In this document: positions 42,892 to 51,455 of the stretch, piece after piece | How the letters are laid out: each line of letters starts with the position of its first letter | Numbering within the stretch: the first letter of the stretch is position 1 | Source: Glaciecola petra | GTDB taxonomy: Bacteria > Pseudomonadota > Gammaproteobacteria > Enterobacterales > Alteromonadaceae | Assembly (NCBI RefSeq): GCF_031846345.1 | Contig: NZ_JAVRHX010000007.1 | Location: 78,385 to 142,384, forward strand | DNA: 64,000 nucleotides | Direction: 5' to 3' | The notes under the pieces: generated by a model | What the model saw: only the letters and a program-made list of their open reading frames with translations | Database searches by the model: none | Told to the model about the DNA's origin: nothing | Translations under genes and position numbers: made by a program

Positions 42892-44940
42892 ATGTTTAAA
42901 ATACCCTTTAAACAAAGCCTTTTAGCGGGCTTTTTAGCAAGCTCAGCTATTTCGGTCAACGCGAATACCTTTGAAATTGAACATTTGCCTAAGATGCAAA
43001 GTGCAGGCAACATTACCGTATCTCCAAATGGAAAAGTAAGTGCTTACACTGTTTCTACTCCTCGCGATATCATGGCTGGAGACAAAGATGGAAGGGCTGA
43101 TAGCCATTTGTACATGATCATTGACGATGCAGATCCAATAAAATTTATTGGTGGTCATGGCAGTGTTTCTGCTTTGCAGTTCAGTAATGACGGTAAAACG
43201 CTATATTTTAAAACCAAAAGAGACGACGATAAAAACACAGCTTTATACTCTATTTCCTTAAGCGGTGGTGAAGCGAGCAAAGTCTTTGAATTTGAAACAG
43301 CAATGGGTGATTACGCCATGTCTGCTGATGGACAATCCTTGTATTTTGTCGCAAAAGAAAAAGACAAAGCGGAAGACTTGAGTAAAAAAGGCTTCAAAGC
43401 TTATGCATTTGAAGAAGACTATCGATTAGCGTCGTTATGGATGGTCGATTTAGCGGGTACCGATCCTGAAGCTAAAAAGTTATATGATCAAGGCCACGTT
43501 AGCAGTTTTGAATTGTCAAACGACGGCAAAACTTTAGTTACCGCGGTGGCACCCACAAATTTAGTCGACGATTCGTTAATGCAACGAGACTTAGTTTTTT
43601 TGAACGCAGACAGCGGCGAAGAAAATAGCCGTGTCGATATACCAGGTAAATTAGGTGGTTTTGTATTTTCTGAAAACGATAAGCATATTGCATTTAATGC
43701 GGGTACTGACATACACGATACTTCTGACGGTGTATTAATGGTTGCAAAAACCAATGGCGATTCGTTCACACAACTTACGCCCGATGCTTTGCAGCATGTA
43801 GTTGATGTAGATTGGTACAAGGGTGACATATTGGCTACGGTGCATCGAGGTGTAGAAAGCATGTTGGTTGTTTACGACACAAACGGTGAAGAAAAGCGAA
43901 CCCTAAAAACACCTGACGATATTGTGGTACGAAGTGTAGATGTTGGCGACGATGAAATTAGATTTATTGCCGACAGTCCTATGCATCCTCGTGAAGTGTT
44001 TAAGCAACGTCGTAATAAAACAGAAAAATTAAGTGATCATAATGCATGGTTAGATGATTTAGACTTAGCTGAACAAACTACTTTCAGCTTTGAAGCAAGA
44101 GATGGTCGCAATATTGAAGGTTTGTTAATAAGCCCTAAGGGTGACGCTCCAGCCGGTGGTTGGCCGTTGATCTTAACTGTACATGGGGGCCCCGAAGCAC
44201 ACTATAGTGATGGTTGGTTAACACGTTATTCTAATGCTGGTCAGTTTGGTGCTGCCGACGGTTATGCGGTTTATTATCCAAATTACAGAGGGTCGACTGG
44301 TCGCGGTGTAGCCTTTGCCAAAGAGCATCAAAATGACTATGCGGGCGCTGAATTTAACGATTTAGTTGATGGTGTTGATGCCTTAGTCGAAGCGGGCATT
44401 GTTAATAAAGATCGCGTGGGTATAACGGGCGGTTCATACGGAGGTTATGCTTCCATGTGGGGTGCAACAGCACAATCTGAGTATTTTGCTGCGTCTGTTG
44501 CCTTTGTAGGTATATCTAACCAAGTATCTAAATTTGGTACTAGTGATATTCCAAACGAAATGCATCTAGTGCATTCACTTAAGTGGCCATGGGAAGATAA
44601 TTGGATGAACTTATTGGAGCGTTCACCAATTTTCCATGCTGGGAAAAGCACAACTCCCACCTTGATTATGCATGGTGAAGAAGATACACGCGTCCACCCT
44701 GGTCAATCTATGGAGCTGTTTCGATCAATGAAAGTGAGAACTGACACACCAGTTAGACTTGTTTTTTATCCTGATGAAGGGCATGGAAATCGCAACGCAG
44801 CCGCCCAATATGACTATGCATTACGCTTTATGCGTTGGATGGATACTTATTTGGCTGCAGACGCTAAACGTGATGATCCTATGCCAGAGTTTGATTTGGG
44901 TATGGCTGAGCGTTTAAAAAAAGATGAAGACGACAAATAA
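42892..44940 (+). CDS. exported S9 family (prolyl oligopeptidase-like) peptidase
   Basis: A serine peptidase of family S9. I choose ATG 42892 (682 residues) because GGAG lies 9 nt upstream and it opens a signal peptide (KQSLLAGFLASSAISVNA); the open frame runs 21 codons further up. The N-terminal half is a beta-propeller with WD40-like ISPNGK/LSNDGKT repeats. The C-terminal alpha/beta-hydrolase domain has the nucleophile GITGGSYGGYASMWG, acid in HGEEDTRVHPGQS and base in PDEGHGNRN. It cleaves peptides, probably dipeptides or acylpeptides, in the periplasm. It is monocistronic with a strong terminator after it. Confidence 0.92.
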   Translation: MFKIPFKQSLLAGFLASSAISVNANTFEIEHLPKMQSAGNITVSPNGKVSAYTVSTPRDIMAGDKDGRADSHLYMIIDDADPIKFIGGHGSVSALQFSNDGKTLYFKTKRDDDKNTALYSISLSGGEASKVFEFETAMGDYAMSADGQSLYFVAKEKDKAEDLSKKGFKAYAFEEDYRLASLWMVDLAGTDPEAKKLYDQGHVSSFELSNDGKTLVTAVAPTNLVDDSLMQRDLVFLNADSGEENSRVDIPGKLGGFVFSENDKHIAFNAGTDIHDTSDGVLMVAKTNGDSFTQLTPDALQHVVDVDWYKGDILATVHRGVESMLVVYDTNGEEKRTLKTPDDIVVRSVDVGDDEIRFIADSPMHPREVFKQRRNKTEKLSDHNAWLDDLDLAEQTTFSFEARDGRNIEGLLISPKGDAPAGGWPLILTVHGGPEAHYSDGWLTRYSNAGQFGAADGYAVYYPNYRGSTGRGVAFAKEHQNDYAGAEFNDLVDGVDALVEAGIVNKDRVGITGGSYGGYASMWGATAQSEYFAASVAFVGISNQVSKFGTSDIPNEMHLVHSLKWPWEDNWMNLLERSPIFHAGKSTTPTLIMHGEEDTRVHPGQSMELFRSMKVRTDTPVRLVFYPDEGHGNRNAAAQYDYALRFMRWMDTYLAADAKRDDPMPEFDLGMAERLKKDEDDK

Positions 44941-44973
44941 TTCCGAGCGGATATTCGGATAGTTGTTGGACAT

Positions 44974-45010
44974 AAAAAAGGTGCTGCGATCTATATGCAG
45001 CACCTTTTTT
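44974..45010. terminator. bidirectional intrinsic terminator between peptidase and katG
   Basis: AAAAAAGGTGCTGC pairs over 14 bp with GCAGCACCTTTTTT around a 9-nt loop; T-runs leave on both strands. It serves the S9 peptidase gene (plus) and katG (minus). Confidence 0.9.
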
Positions 45011-45082
45011 TCTGGTCATTTATTATAAGCTATTTTTTGTTAACTTATTATACTGGCCATTATTTGATAATTACGACAGTCA

Positions 45083-47359
45083 CTATCTTCTGTCTAAATT
45101 CATCACTTTTGTCCAACCCGCTACAAAGTCATTCACGAATTTTTCTTTTGAGCTATCAAAAGCGTAAGCTTCGGCAACTGCTCTTAACTCTGAGTTAGAG
45201 CCAAAAATCAAATCAACTGATGTAGCCGACCAAATTTGCTCACCTGTACTACGGTCAAGGCCATTGTATACGCCATCGGTGTCTGACTTTTGCCAAACGG
45301 TCGACATGTTGAGTAAGTTAACAAAAAAATCGTTACTTAATTTGCCCGGTGATTGTGTCAGCACACCATGAACACTATCACTATGATTGGCGCCTAACAC
45401 TCGCAAACCACCTAATAATACTGTCATTTCAGGAACCGTAAGGTTTAGTTGATCTGCTTTGTCGATTAAAGACTCTGTCGGGCTTTCATAACTTATATCG
45501 GCATCAAAGTAGTTTCTGAATGCATCTGCTTTTGGCGTTAACAAGTTGAAAGAATTAATGTCAGTTTGTGCTTGTGAAGCATCTGTTCTGCCAGGAGTAA
45601 ACGGCACTTCTACCTCAAATCCAGCATCTTTAGCTGCTTTTTCAACAGCAGCGCTGCCTGCAAGTACAATCATGTCGGCTAACGATATTTTCTTACTTGA
45701 AGAAAAACGCTCATTGGCTTTTTTCTGGATGTTAGTAAGTACACTTAAGACCTTAGCTACTTCTCTTGGATTGTTAGCCGCCCAGTCTTTTTGTGGCGCT
45801 AGGGCGATGCGAGCACCATTTGCACCGCCGCGCATATCGGAGTGTCGGTAACTAGCTGCAGAACCCCACGCAACACGAACTAGTTCAGAGACCGACAAGC
45901 CAGAATCTAAAATTTGTCCTTTCAGTCTTTTGATATCGCGTGAGCTCACTAATTTATGGTCCACTGCGGGTACTGGATCTTGCCAAATATGAACTGATTC
46001 TGGTACGTCGTTGCCTAAATAGTTAAACTGCGGACCCATGTCACGGTGCGTTAATTTGTACCATGCTTTAGCAAAGGCCAAGCGATATTCTTCTGGATCT
46101 GCTAAAAAGCGTTCTGCAATTTTACGATACTCAGGGTCAAATTTAAGGGCCAAATCAGCTGTGGTCATTACGGGTGGGTTAAATTTACCTTTAACATGCG
46201 CATCGGGTACACTTTTGTGCAATGACTCATCTGTTGGGATCCATTGGATTGCGCCAGCTGGGCTGCGAGTTTGCTGCCATTCAAAGTTAAGTAAATTACT
46301 TAAATAAAGACTGGTCCATCGTGTAGGGGCTTGTGTCCATGCACCTTCAAGACCACTTGTGACAGTATCTTCTGAATGCCCTTTACCACACTTGTTTTTC
46401 CAGCCTAGGCCCTGTTCTTCAATAGGAGCGGCACCTGGCTCTGGCCCAACGCAGTCACTTGGCTTATGCGCACCGTGCATTTTACCGAAGGTATGTCCAC
46501 CAGCAATAAGGGCCAGTGTTTCTTCGTCGTTCATTGCCATACGGCCAAATGCAACTCTAATGTTTTTAGCCGATGCGGCAGGGTCCGGTTTGCCCATTGG
46601 CCCTTCTGGATTGACATAAATTAAGCCCATGTGAGTGGCACCAAGTGGACGTTGAAGTTTGCCGTCTTTTTCGCGCCTGTCGCTAGCTAGCATTTCAACT
46701 TCAGGTCCCCAATACACCATATCGGGTTCCCAATCATCAGCACGTCCTCCTGCAAAGCCGTAGGTCTGAAAACCCATGTTTTCAAGCGCCACGTTACCGG
46801 CTAAAACCATCAGATCTGACCATGAAAGGGAGGGACCATATTTTTGCATGACAGGCCAAAGTAGTCGTCTTGCTTTATCTAAATTACCATTATCTGGCCA
46901 GCTATTTAATGGATCAAAACGTTGTTGACCTCCGCCCGCGCCGCCGCGTCCATCAAGGGTTCGATATGTACCGGCACTGTGCCAAGTCATACGAATAAAA
47001 AATGGTCCATAATTGCCGAAATCTGCTGGCCACCAGTCTTGAGACGTGGTCAATAAAGCGTTGATATCGCTTTTAACCGCATCTAAATCAAGTTTTGAGA
47101 ATGCTTCGGCATAATCAAAATTATAACCGTAGGGGTTTGAGCGCTTGTCATGGTCGCGTAATGGGGATAAATCTAATTGATCAGGCCACCAAAATTGATT
47201 AGATTTCGCTTGGCCGGCTTTCACTTGACCGCTACCCATTGCTCCCTTAGGCTTGCTTATTTTAGCTGCTTCCAAAGCACCAGCCGATATTGAAAAACTA
47301 AGCAGACCGGCTAATCCTGCCATCATTAATTTGTTGTGTTTGCTCTTATTTTGAATCAT
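45083..47359 (-). CDS. katG: catalase-peroxidase, exported form
   Basis: A bifunctional haem catalase-peroxidase. I place the start at ATG 47359 (758 residues): AGAGGA lies 8 nt upstream and it opens a signal peptide (NKLMMAGLAGLLSFSISAGA), so the enzyme is probably periplasmic. The distal haem motif is FIRMTWHSAGTYR (Arg, Trp, His), the Tyr and Met of the covalent adduct lie in GLIYVNPEGP and the following Met, and the proximal His in IAGGHTFGKMHGAHK. The second, haem-free half ends the protein, as in all KatG. It removes hydrogen peroxide. Usual length is 720-740; the extra residues are the export signal. Confidence 0.95.
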   Translation of the reverse strand: MIQNKSKHNKLMMAGLAGLLSFSISAGALEAAKISKPKGAMGSGQVKAGQAKSNQFWWPDQLDLSPLRDHDKRSNPYGYNFDYAEAFSKLDLDAVKSDINALLTTSQDWWPADFGNYGPFFIRMTWHSAGTYRTLDGRGGAGGGQQRFDPLNSWPDNGNLDKARRLLWPVMQKYGPSLSWSDLMVLAGNVALENMGFQTYGFAGGRADDWEPDMVYWGPEVEMLASDRREKDGKLQRPLGATHMGLIYVNPEGPMGKPDPAASAKNIRVAFGRMAMNDEETLALIAGGHTFGKMHGAHKPSDCVGPEPGAAPIEEQGLGWKNKCGKGHSEDTVTSGLEGAWTQAPTRWTSLYLSNLLNFEWQQTRSPAGAIQWIPTDESLHKSVPDAHVKGKFNPPVMTTADLALKFDPEYRKIAERFLADPEEYRLAFAKAWYKLTHRDMGPQFNYLGNDVPESVHIWQDPVPAVDHKLVSSRDIKRLKGQILDSGLSVSELVRVAWGSAASYRHSDMRGGANGARIALAPQKDWAANNPREVAKVLSVLTNIQKKANERFSSSKKISLADMIVLAGSAAVEKAAKDAGFEVEVPFTPGRTDASQAQTDINSFNLLTPKADAFRNYFDADISYESPTESLIDKADQLNLTVPEMTVLLGGLRVLGANHSDSVHGVLTQSPGKLSNDFFVNLLNMSTVWQKSDTDGVYNGLDRSTGEQIWSATSVDLIFGSNSELRAVAEAYAFDSSKEKFVNDFVAGWTKVMNLDRR

Positions 47360-47539
47360 TGCTTTAATCCTCTGATTGTTCGCAAAAATGATACTTCTGT
47401 CGTTTATCAAGTCCATAAATGTGAACCGATTTAGAAAGTATAGGAGGGCAAAATAGATTACGCTATAACATTTAGAACAATTAAAACGATTGATTCAATC
47501 GCTTTTTTAACTTGTTATTTACATTATCGTTACAGAAGG

Positions 47540-47770
47540 TGCCGTTAACTCCACGACCTCACTTGTCATCTCCACAACCTCACTTGTCATCTCCACGACC
47601 TCACTTGTCATCTCCACGAAAGTGGAGACCTCCAAAACGTAAGGTCGGCGATAGAGATTGCTGCTTTCGCAGCAATGACGGTGGGGTTAGCATCAATGAC
47701 GGTGGGGTGAGCATCAATGACGATGGGTGAGCATCAATGACGGTGGGGTGAACAACAATGGCGTGAAATT
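47540..47770. repeat. two-hairpin repeat element with two tandem arrays, copy 3
   Basis: Hairpins CTCCAC-GAAA-GTGGAG (47612-47627) and TTGCTGC-TTTC-GCAGCAA (47658-47675). To the left a 21-bp unit starting CTCCACGACCTCACTTGTC is repeated at 47549, 47570 and 47591, leading into the first hairpin. To the right a roughly 21-bp unit containing GCATCAATGACGGTGGG is repeated about four times. Both arrays point away from the hairpin pair. This element makes up most of the 434-bp gap between katG (start 47359) and the dehydrogenase; I see no gene in it. Confidence 0.85.
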
Positions 47771-47793
47771 AAGCGGCGATAGCGGTTTGATGT

Positions 47794-48756
47794 TTAAGCG
47801 TTGACGATATTGCGAGCTTGGTCGCTAGCAGCAGCTTCAATATTTTGTATTACCTCTTCAACCAAGACTTGCCTTGCTTGTTCGCTGGCCCAAGCCGTAT
47901 GGGGGGTAACAATACAGTTTGGTAGATGGTTCAATTTAAGGATAGCGGCATCATTGTCGGGTGGCTCTTGTGTTGCAACATCAATACCAGCGCCCGCAAG
48001 TTGTCTCTCCAACAGTGCCTCATACAAAGCGTCCAGATTAACTATCGACCCACGAGCAGTATTAATCAGGAGCGCATTGGGCTTCATGTGTGTAAAAGCT
48101 TCTGGACCAAACATATTCTCAGATTTTGGGCTTAATGGACAATGAATACTAACAATATCCGAGTGTTGAAGCAGCTCCTCAAAATTAACTAAAGCATACC
48201 CTGGAAGGTCTGTCCGACCACTTACACTATGAAACATTACATGCATGCCGAAGGCTTCAGCGATTTTTGCCACCGCTAACGCTATGCTACCCGTTCCAAC
48301 AATCCCAATGGTGGTAGCTCTAATATCTTGAAGTGATTGGTTATAAAAACAAAACTGTTCAGATTGTTGCCATTTACCGTCTTTAATATCTTGCTTATAA
48401 GGTATGAGCCCTTTTCGTAGTGCTAATATCATTGAATATACATGCTCTACAACCGAATTGGTTCCATAACCTGGAACGTTACTCACGCCAATATTCAAAT
48501 TTTTTGCGGCTATAAGATCGACACAATTAGTGCCCGTTGCTGCCACTGCCACATGTGTTAACTTTGGCAGTTGAGCCAAAGTATTTGCATCCAAATTGAC
48601 TTTATTGGTAATAATAATATCGGCTTCATTAGCTCTATCAAAAAGTTCTGAATATTGAGTTTTTGGATAACTTTGCCAGATATGCTGAAAGTTCGGTTTA
48701 CGCATCTCAATATCATGGCCCAGAGTATCTGCGTCTAAGAACACAATTTTTTTCAT
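47794..48756 (-). CDS. D-2-hydroxyacid dehydrogenase (hydroxypyruvate/glycerate dehydrogenase-like)
   Basis: A 320-residue NAD-dependent dehydrogenase. Motifs: VAVAATGTNCVDLIAA near 70-85, VSNVPGYGTNSVVEH, the nucleotide fold TIGIVGTGSIALAVAKIA, INTARGSIVN with the catalytic Arg, a Glu in VATQEPPD, and the His in VTPHTAWAS. The text is close to hydroxypyruvate reductase/HprA-like enzymes, which reduce hydroxypyruvate or glyoxylate. It is the last gene of the leftward cluster that starts with cphA; 29 nt separate it from the DUF6491 gene. A link to cyanophycin is not evident. Confidence 0.88.
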   Translation of the reverse strand: MKKIVFLDADTLGHDIEMRKPNFQHIWQSYPKTQYSELFDRANEADIIITNKVNLDANTLAQLPKLTHVAVAATGTNCVDLIAAKNLNIGVSNVPGYGTNSVVEHVYSMILALRKGLIPYKQDIKDGKWQQSEQFCFYNQSLQDIRATTIGIVGTGSIALAVAKIAEAFGMHVMFHSVSGRTDLPGYALVNFEELLQHSDIVSIHCPLSPKSENMFGPEAFTHMKPNALLINTARGSIVNLDALYEALLERQLAGAGIDVATQEPPDNDAAILKLNHLPNCIVTPHTAWASEQARQVLVEEVIQNIEAAASDQARNIVNA

Positions 48757-48785
48757 ATTTTCCTTACCGTTGTCTCAACTGTGCC

Positions 48786-49280
48786 CTATTTAGCTTCTTC
48801 TTTTGCTATCTCTTCTTTTGCTATCTCTTCTTTTAACTGGGCACGTTTTTCTTCAACTTGTGCAAACGCGTCGAAGGCTTGTTGTCGGTTTTCAAACTTA
48901 AAGATATTGCGAATAGGGCAAATTTCGTCGCCAGAAATAACACTAGCACGACCACCACCTCCACAAAGCTCATTAAAGGATGCTGAAAATGCTAGTTTTG
49001 GTGAGAATTGAATTGATGGGCAATGATACAAGGTAGTAAGTAAGTAGTATTCGCCTCGCCTTCTGCTTTCAACACTAATAACGTCATCGTCTAGAATACC
49101 AAAGCCACGGATATCATCTTCTCGCAGACATGCTCGACCATCTTGTTCGGTAATACTCAATAAAAGAGTATTATTGTTAAGTAAACCTGAGCCTTTGTTT
49201 GATGTAATGTCGCAAGCAAAAAGCAAAAATAAAGCACTCAGTATGGCAGTGAAATAAATACTAGTTTTGTTGATACTCAT
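48786..49280 (-). CDS. DUF6491-like lipoprotein
   Basis: A 164-residue lipoprotein: signal ending LFLLFACD with lipobox Cys. The body shows CLREDDIRGFGILDDDVISV, YYLLTTLYHCPSI and CGGGGRASVISGDEICPI, the spaced Cys pattern of the DUF6491 family, with probable disulfides. The C-terminus is a charged tail made of KEEIA repeats; the coding DNA here is a 15-bp tandem repeat (about 48791-48835), so the tail length may vary between strains. Function unknown. It lies in the cphA cluster, 23 nt after the DUF2177 gene. Confidence 0.77.
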   Translation of the reverse strand: MSINKTSIYFTAILSALFLLFACDITSNKGSGLLNNNTLLLSITEQDGRACLREDDIRGFGILDDDVISVESRRRGEYYLLTTLYHCPSIQFSPKLAFSASFNELCGGGGRASVISGDEICPIRNIFKFENRQQAFDAFAQVEEKRAQLKEEIAKEEIAKEEAK

Positions 49281-49303
49281 TTTTTTCTCCTAGTTAACAG
49301 GCA

Positions 49304-49732
49304 CTAAGCTTTTCGTAACAATTGAAAACCAATCCAGCCTGCAGTTGCTGTTGTGGCCGTTAAAAATGTACCCCAGGCCCAATCGATTAACATAATGTTT
49401 AAGGTAAAACCCTCTAAAATGCTGTAATTAGTCAGATTATACGCGCCATAACTTGCAAGTCCCAATAAGGCGCCGTCGATAGTTGCGTAATACCAGGGTT
49501 GCTCTCTGTTAGGCACAATTGCCAATACAAACGTAACTGCCCCATAAACTGCATAAAATACAACCCAAGGCCAAGTAATAAACTGGCTGCGTAACATGCC
49601 TTTCATATCTGCTTGATACCAATCTATTGCAAACCACCCTAACCAAAAGACTTCAAGAATCGCAAAAGCCACAAATATGAATATCAATGACATTAGAATA
49701 TTGATAAAAAATTGCTTTATTTTTGCTAGCAC
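49304..49732 (-). CDS. DUF2177 family membrane protein
   Basis: A 142-residue protein with four membrane helices: ILMSLIFIFVAFAILEVFWL, VVFYAVYGAVTFVLAIV, a middle helix with LLGLASYGAYNLTNYSIL and a last one with IDWAWGTFLTATTATAGW. The YxxYNLTNxxIL and DWAWGT motifs are those of DUF2177. Function unknown. It lies 24 nt after the Mur ligase gene and is probably co-transcribed with it. Confidence 0.85.
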   Translation of the reverse strand: MLAKIKQFFINILMSLIFIFVAFAILEVFWLGWFAIDWYQADMKGMLRSQFITWPWVVFYAVYGAVTFVLAIVPNREQPWYYATIDGALLGLASYGAYNLTNYSILEGFTLNIMLIDWAWGTFLTATTATAGWIGFQLLRKA

Positions 49733-49756
49733 TGTGATTCCTTGTAAGGTGTTTTA

Positions 49757-51442
49757 TTAGGCAGATAAGCTATGTAAGTACGCTTCTACTTTTGTTCTAT
49801 CACTAAGGACAAAAAGTAATACCAGATCGCCTTTTTGCGCGTTTTGTAGTGCGTATTTTGTACCGGCAAGGGGGTCGTCAACACACTCAATGTTATTACT
49901 ATTTTGACCTTTTTCTATTAAATGCGTTTTTACCAATTGACTGATTTCATGCATTTCTCGACCACGCAGATAAATCTCTATCTCAGCCAATATATATGTA
50001 GCGGGTTGCAAGGCTAACACAGTGTCGGCGACATCTAATATTTCCGTATCAGAGCGATCACCACCATGGCTAAACATTACATGAACTGCGCCAGCCGACA
50101 TGTTTTTCGCCATATCCATAATAGCTTGCATGCTATGCGCATTATGTGCAAAGTCGACGATAACCGTCACGCCATTAATATTGTAGATGTTGCCTCTGCC
50201 GGGATTATCTTGTGGGCGGCTACCAAATCGCGTTAAGCCATCAATAATGGCATGGTTATCGATATTTAGTGCTTTACAAAGCCCCACCACACCCAAAGCA
50301 TTTTGTGCATTATGCATGGCAGTGCCGTTAACGGTCATAGGGAAGTCTTTTATGTTGCCCATAGAATGTTGACTATGTTCTGAATAAATTAGTTCAGAAT
50401 TTTCAATATAAACACAGGGCAGAGCAAGCTCACGGTTATTCTTAATAAGCGGATGGTTGGGATTTGTGCTGAACCAACAGATAGGAACGCGATAAACCGA
50501 GGAGTAGGCAGCTAAGCGTTCATCGTCGGCATTCAATACGAGCAGACAATCATCGCTTATTGCCTTTCCTAACATCAGTTTCACTTGTGCGATGTCATCG
50601 ACAGTATTGATGCCATATTGGCCTAAATGATCAGCCGCAGCATTTGTCACTAATGCTGCGTTTGCTTTGTTTACTGGTATACCTCGACGCAATAAACCGC
50701 CTCTTGCCACTTCTAAAAATGCGATTTCAGTGCGCTTATCGCGTAACAACATGCGTGCGCCACCGGGCCCAGAATAATCACCTTCATCAATAATGGAATC
50801 GCCAACTTTAATAAAATCGGTTGATGTTACCCCTGCTTGATAACCGGCAGATTTAGCAATTTCGGCAGCTAACCTCACGCTGGTTGACTTGCCATTTGTG
50901 CCGGTAATAAGCGCTATTGGGATGTTAGCATAATCTTGCCAGTTGATATCTTTGGCATAAGGAAATGAATCAATTGCCCACGTATGTGATTTAGGGCCCG
51001 TGCCAAGACTGACTTCGTCATCATCTGATAAACAAACTATATTTTCGGTTTTTGCAGCCGCAATGAACTCAAGAAGTTTTTCGTTTTGTTCTTCAGCAAT
51101 ACTCCTTTTTAAAGCATCTAAACGTTCATCAAAGTTAAGTGTATTGGAGGGAACAAGTGCTTCTTTGCAGCAGTCCCAAGCCAGCTCTAATAGGTCACAT
51201 GCGCTATACAAAACATCCATGTTTGCTGAAATAGAAATGCTTAAGCCATTTTCGTAAAAACGATGGTAATAGCGAGATTCCCAATTAACTGAATCTAAAC
51301 AATGTTCAAGTTGTTCAGAAAAACATGCTAATACGGTGTTGTGATCAACTCCGCTAAATTCAACGTCAATAATGGCGCCAGGATAATCGGATAACAAATT
51401 GGGACCCGTTAAGCGCCTTACTTCATCTAGCACTAACTCCAT
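49757..51442 (-). CDS. CphA-like Mur ligase without ATP-grasp domain
   Basis: A 561-residue protein. Residues about 1-100 (RRLTGPNLLSDYPGAIIDVE, then ELAWDCCKEAL) resemble the small N-terminal domain of cyanophycin synthetase. The rest is a complete Mur-ligase module: ALITGTNGKSTSVRLAAEIA (P-loop), FLEVARGGLLRRGI, NAAADHLGQYGI, and a C-terminal domain with NPGRGNIYNI and IVDFAHNAHS. The ATP-grasp domain that adds aspartate in CphA is missing. It starts 13 nt after cphA. It could add or process an amino acid on cyanophycin or on a related dipeptide, or assist CphA; no activity is known to me. It differs from CphA2, which keeps ATP-grasp. Confidence 0.83.
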   Translation of the reverse strand: MELVLDEVRRLTGPNLLSDYPGAIIDVEFSGVDHNTVLACFSEQLEHCLDSVNWESRYYHRFYENGLSISISANMDVLYSACDLLELAWDCCKEALVPSNTLNFDERLDALKRSIAEEQNEKLLEFIAAAKTENIVCLSDDDEVSLGTGPKSHTWAIDSFPYAKDINWQDYANIPIALITGTNGKSTSVRLAAEIAKSAGYQAGVTSTDFIKVGDSIIDEGDYSGPGGARMLLRDKRTEIAFLEVARGGLLRRGIPVNKANAALVTNAAADHLGQYGINTVDDIAQVKLMLGKAISDDCLLVLNADDERLAAYSSVYRVPICWFSTNPNHPLIKNNRELALPCVYIENSELIYSEHSQHSMGNIKDFPMTVNGTAMHNAQNALGVVGLCKALNIDNHAIIDGLTRFGSRPQDNPGRGNIYNINGVTVIVDFAHNAHSMQAIMDMAKNMSAGAVHVMFSHGGDRSDTEILDVADTVLALQPATYILAEIEIYLRGREMHEISQLVKTHLIEKGQNSNNIECVDDPLAGTKYALQNAQKGDLVLLFVLSDRTKVEAYLHSLSA

Positions 51443-51455
51443 ATAGTACCTCTAA

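Noticed and set aside
47487..47515. Small hairpin CGATT-GATTC-AATCG followed by a T-run upstream of katG
   Set aside because: It looks like a terminator on the plus strand, but no plus-strand gene ends nearby and the stem has only five pairs.
47512..47730. 72-codon plus-strand frame with SSPRPHLSSP repeats
   Set aside because: Same reason: it reads through the repeat element at 47540-47770.
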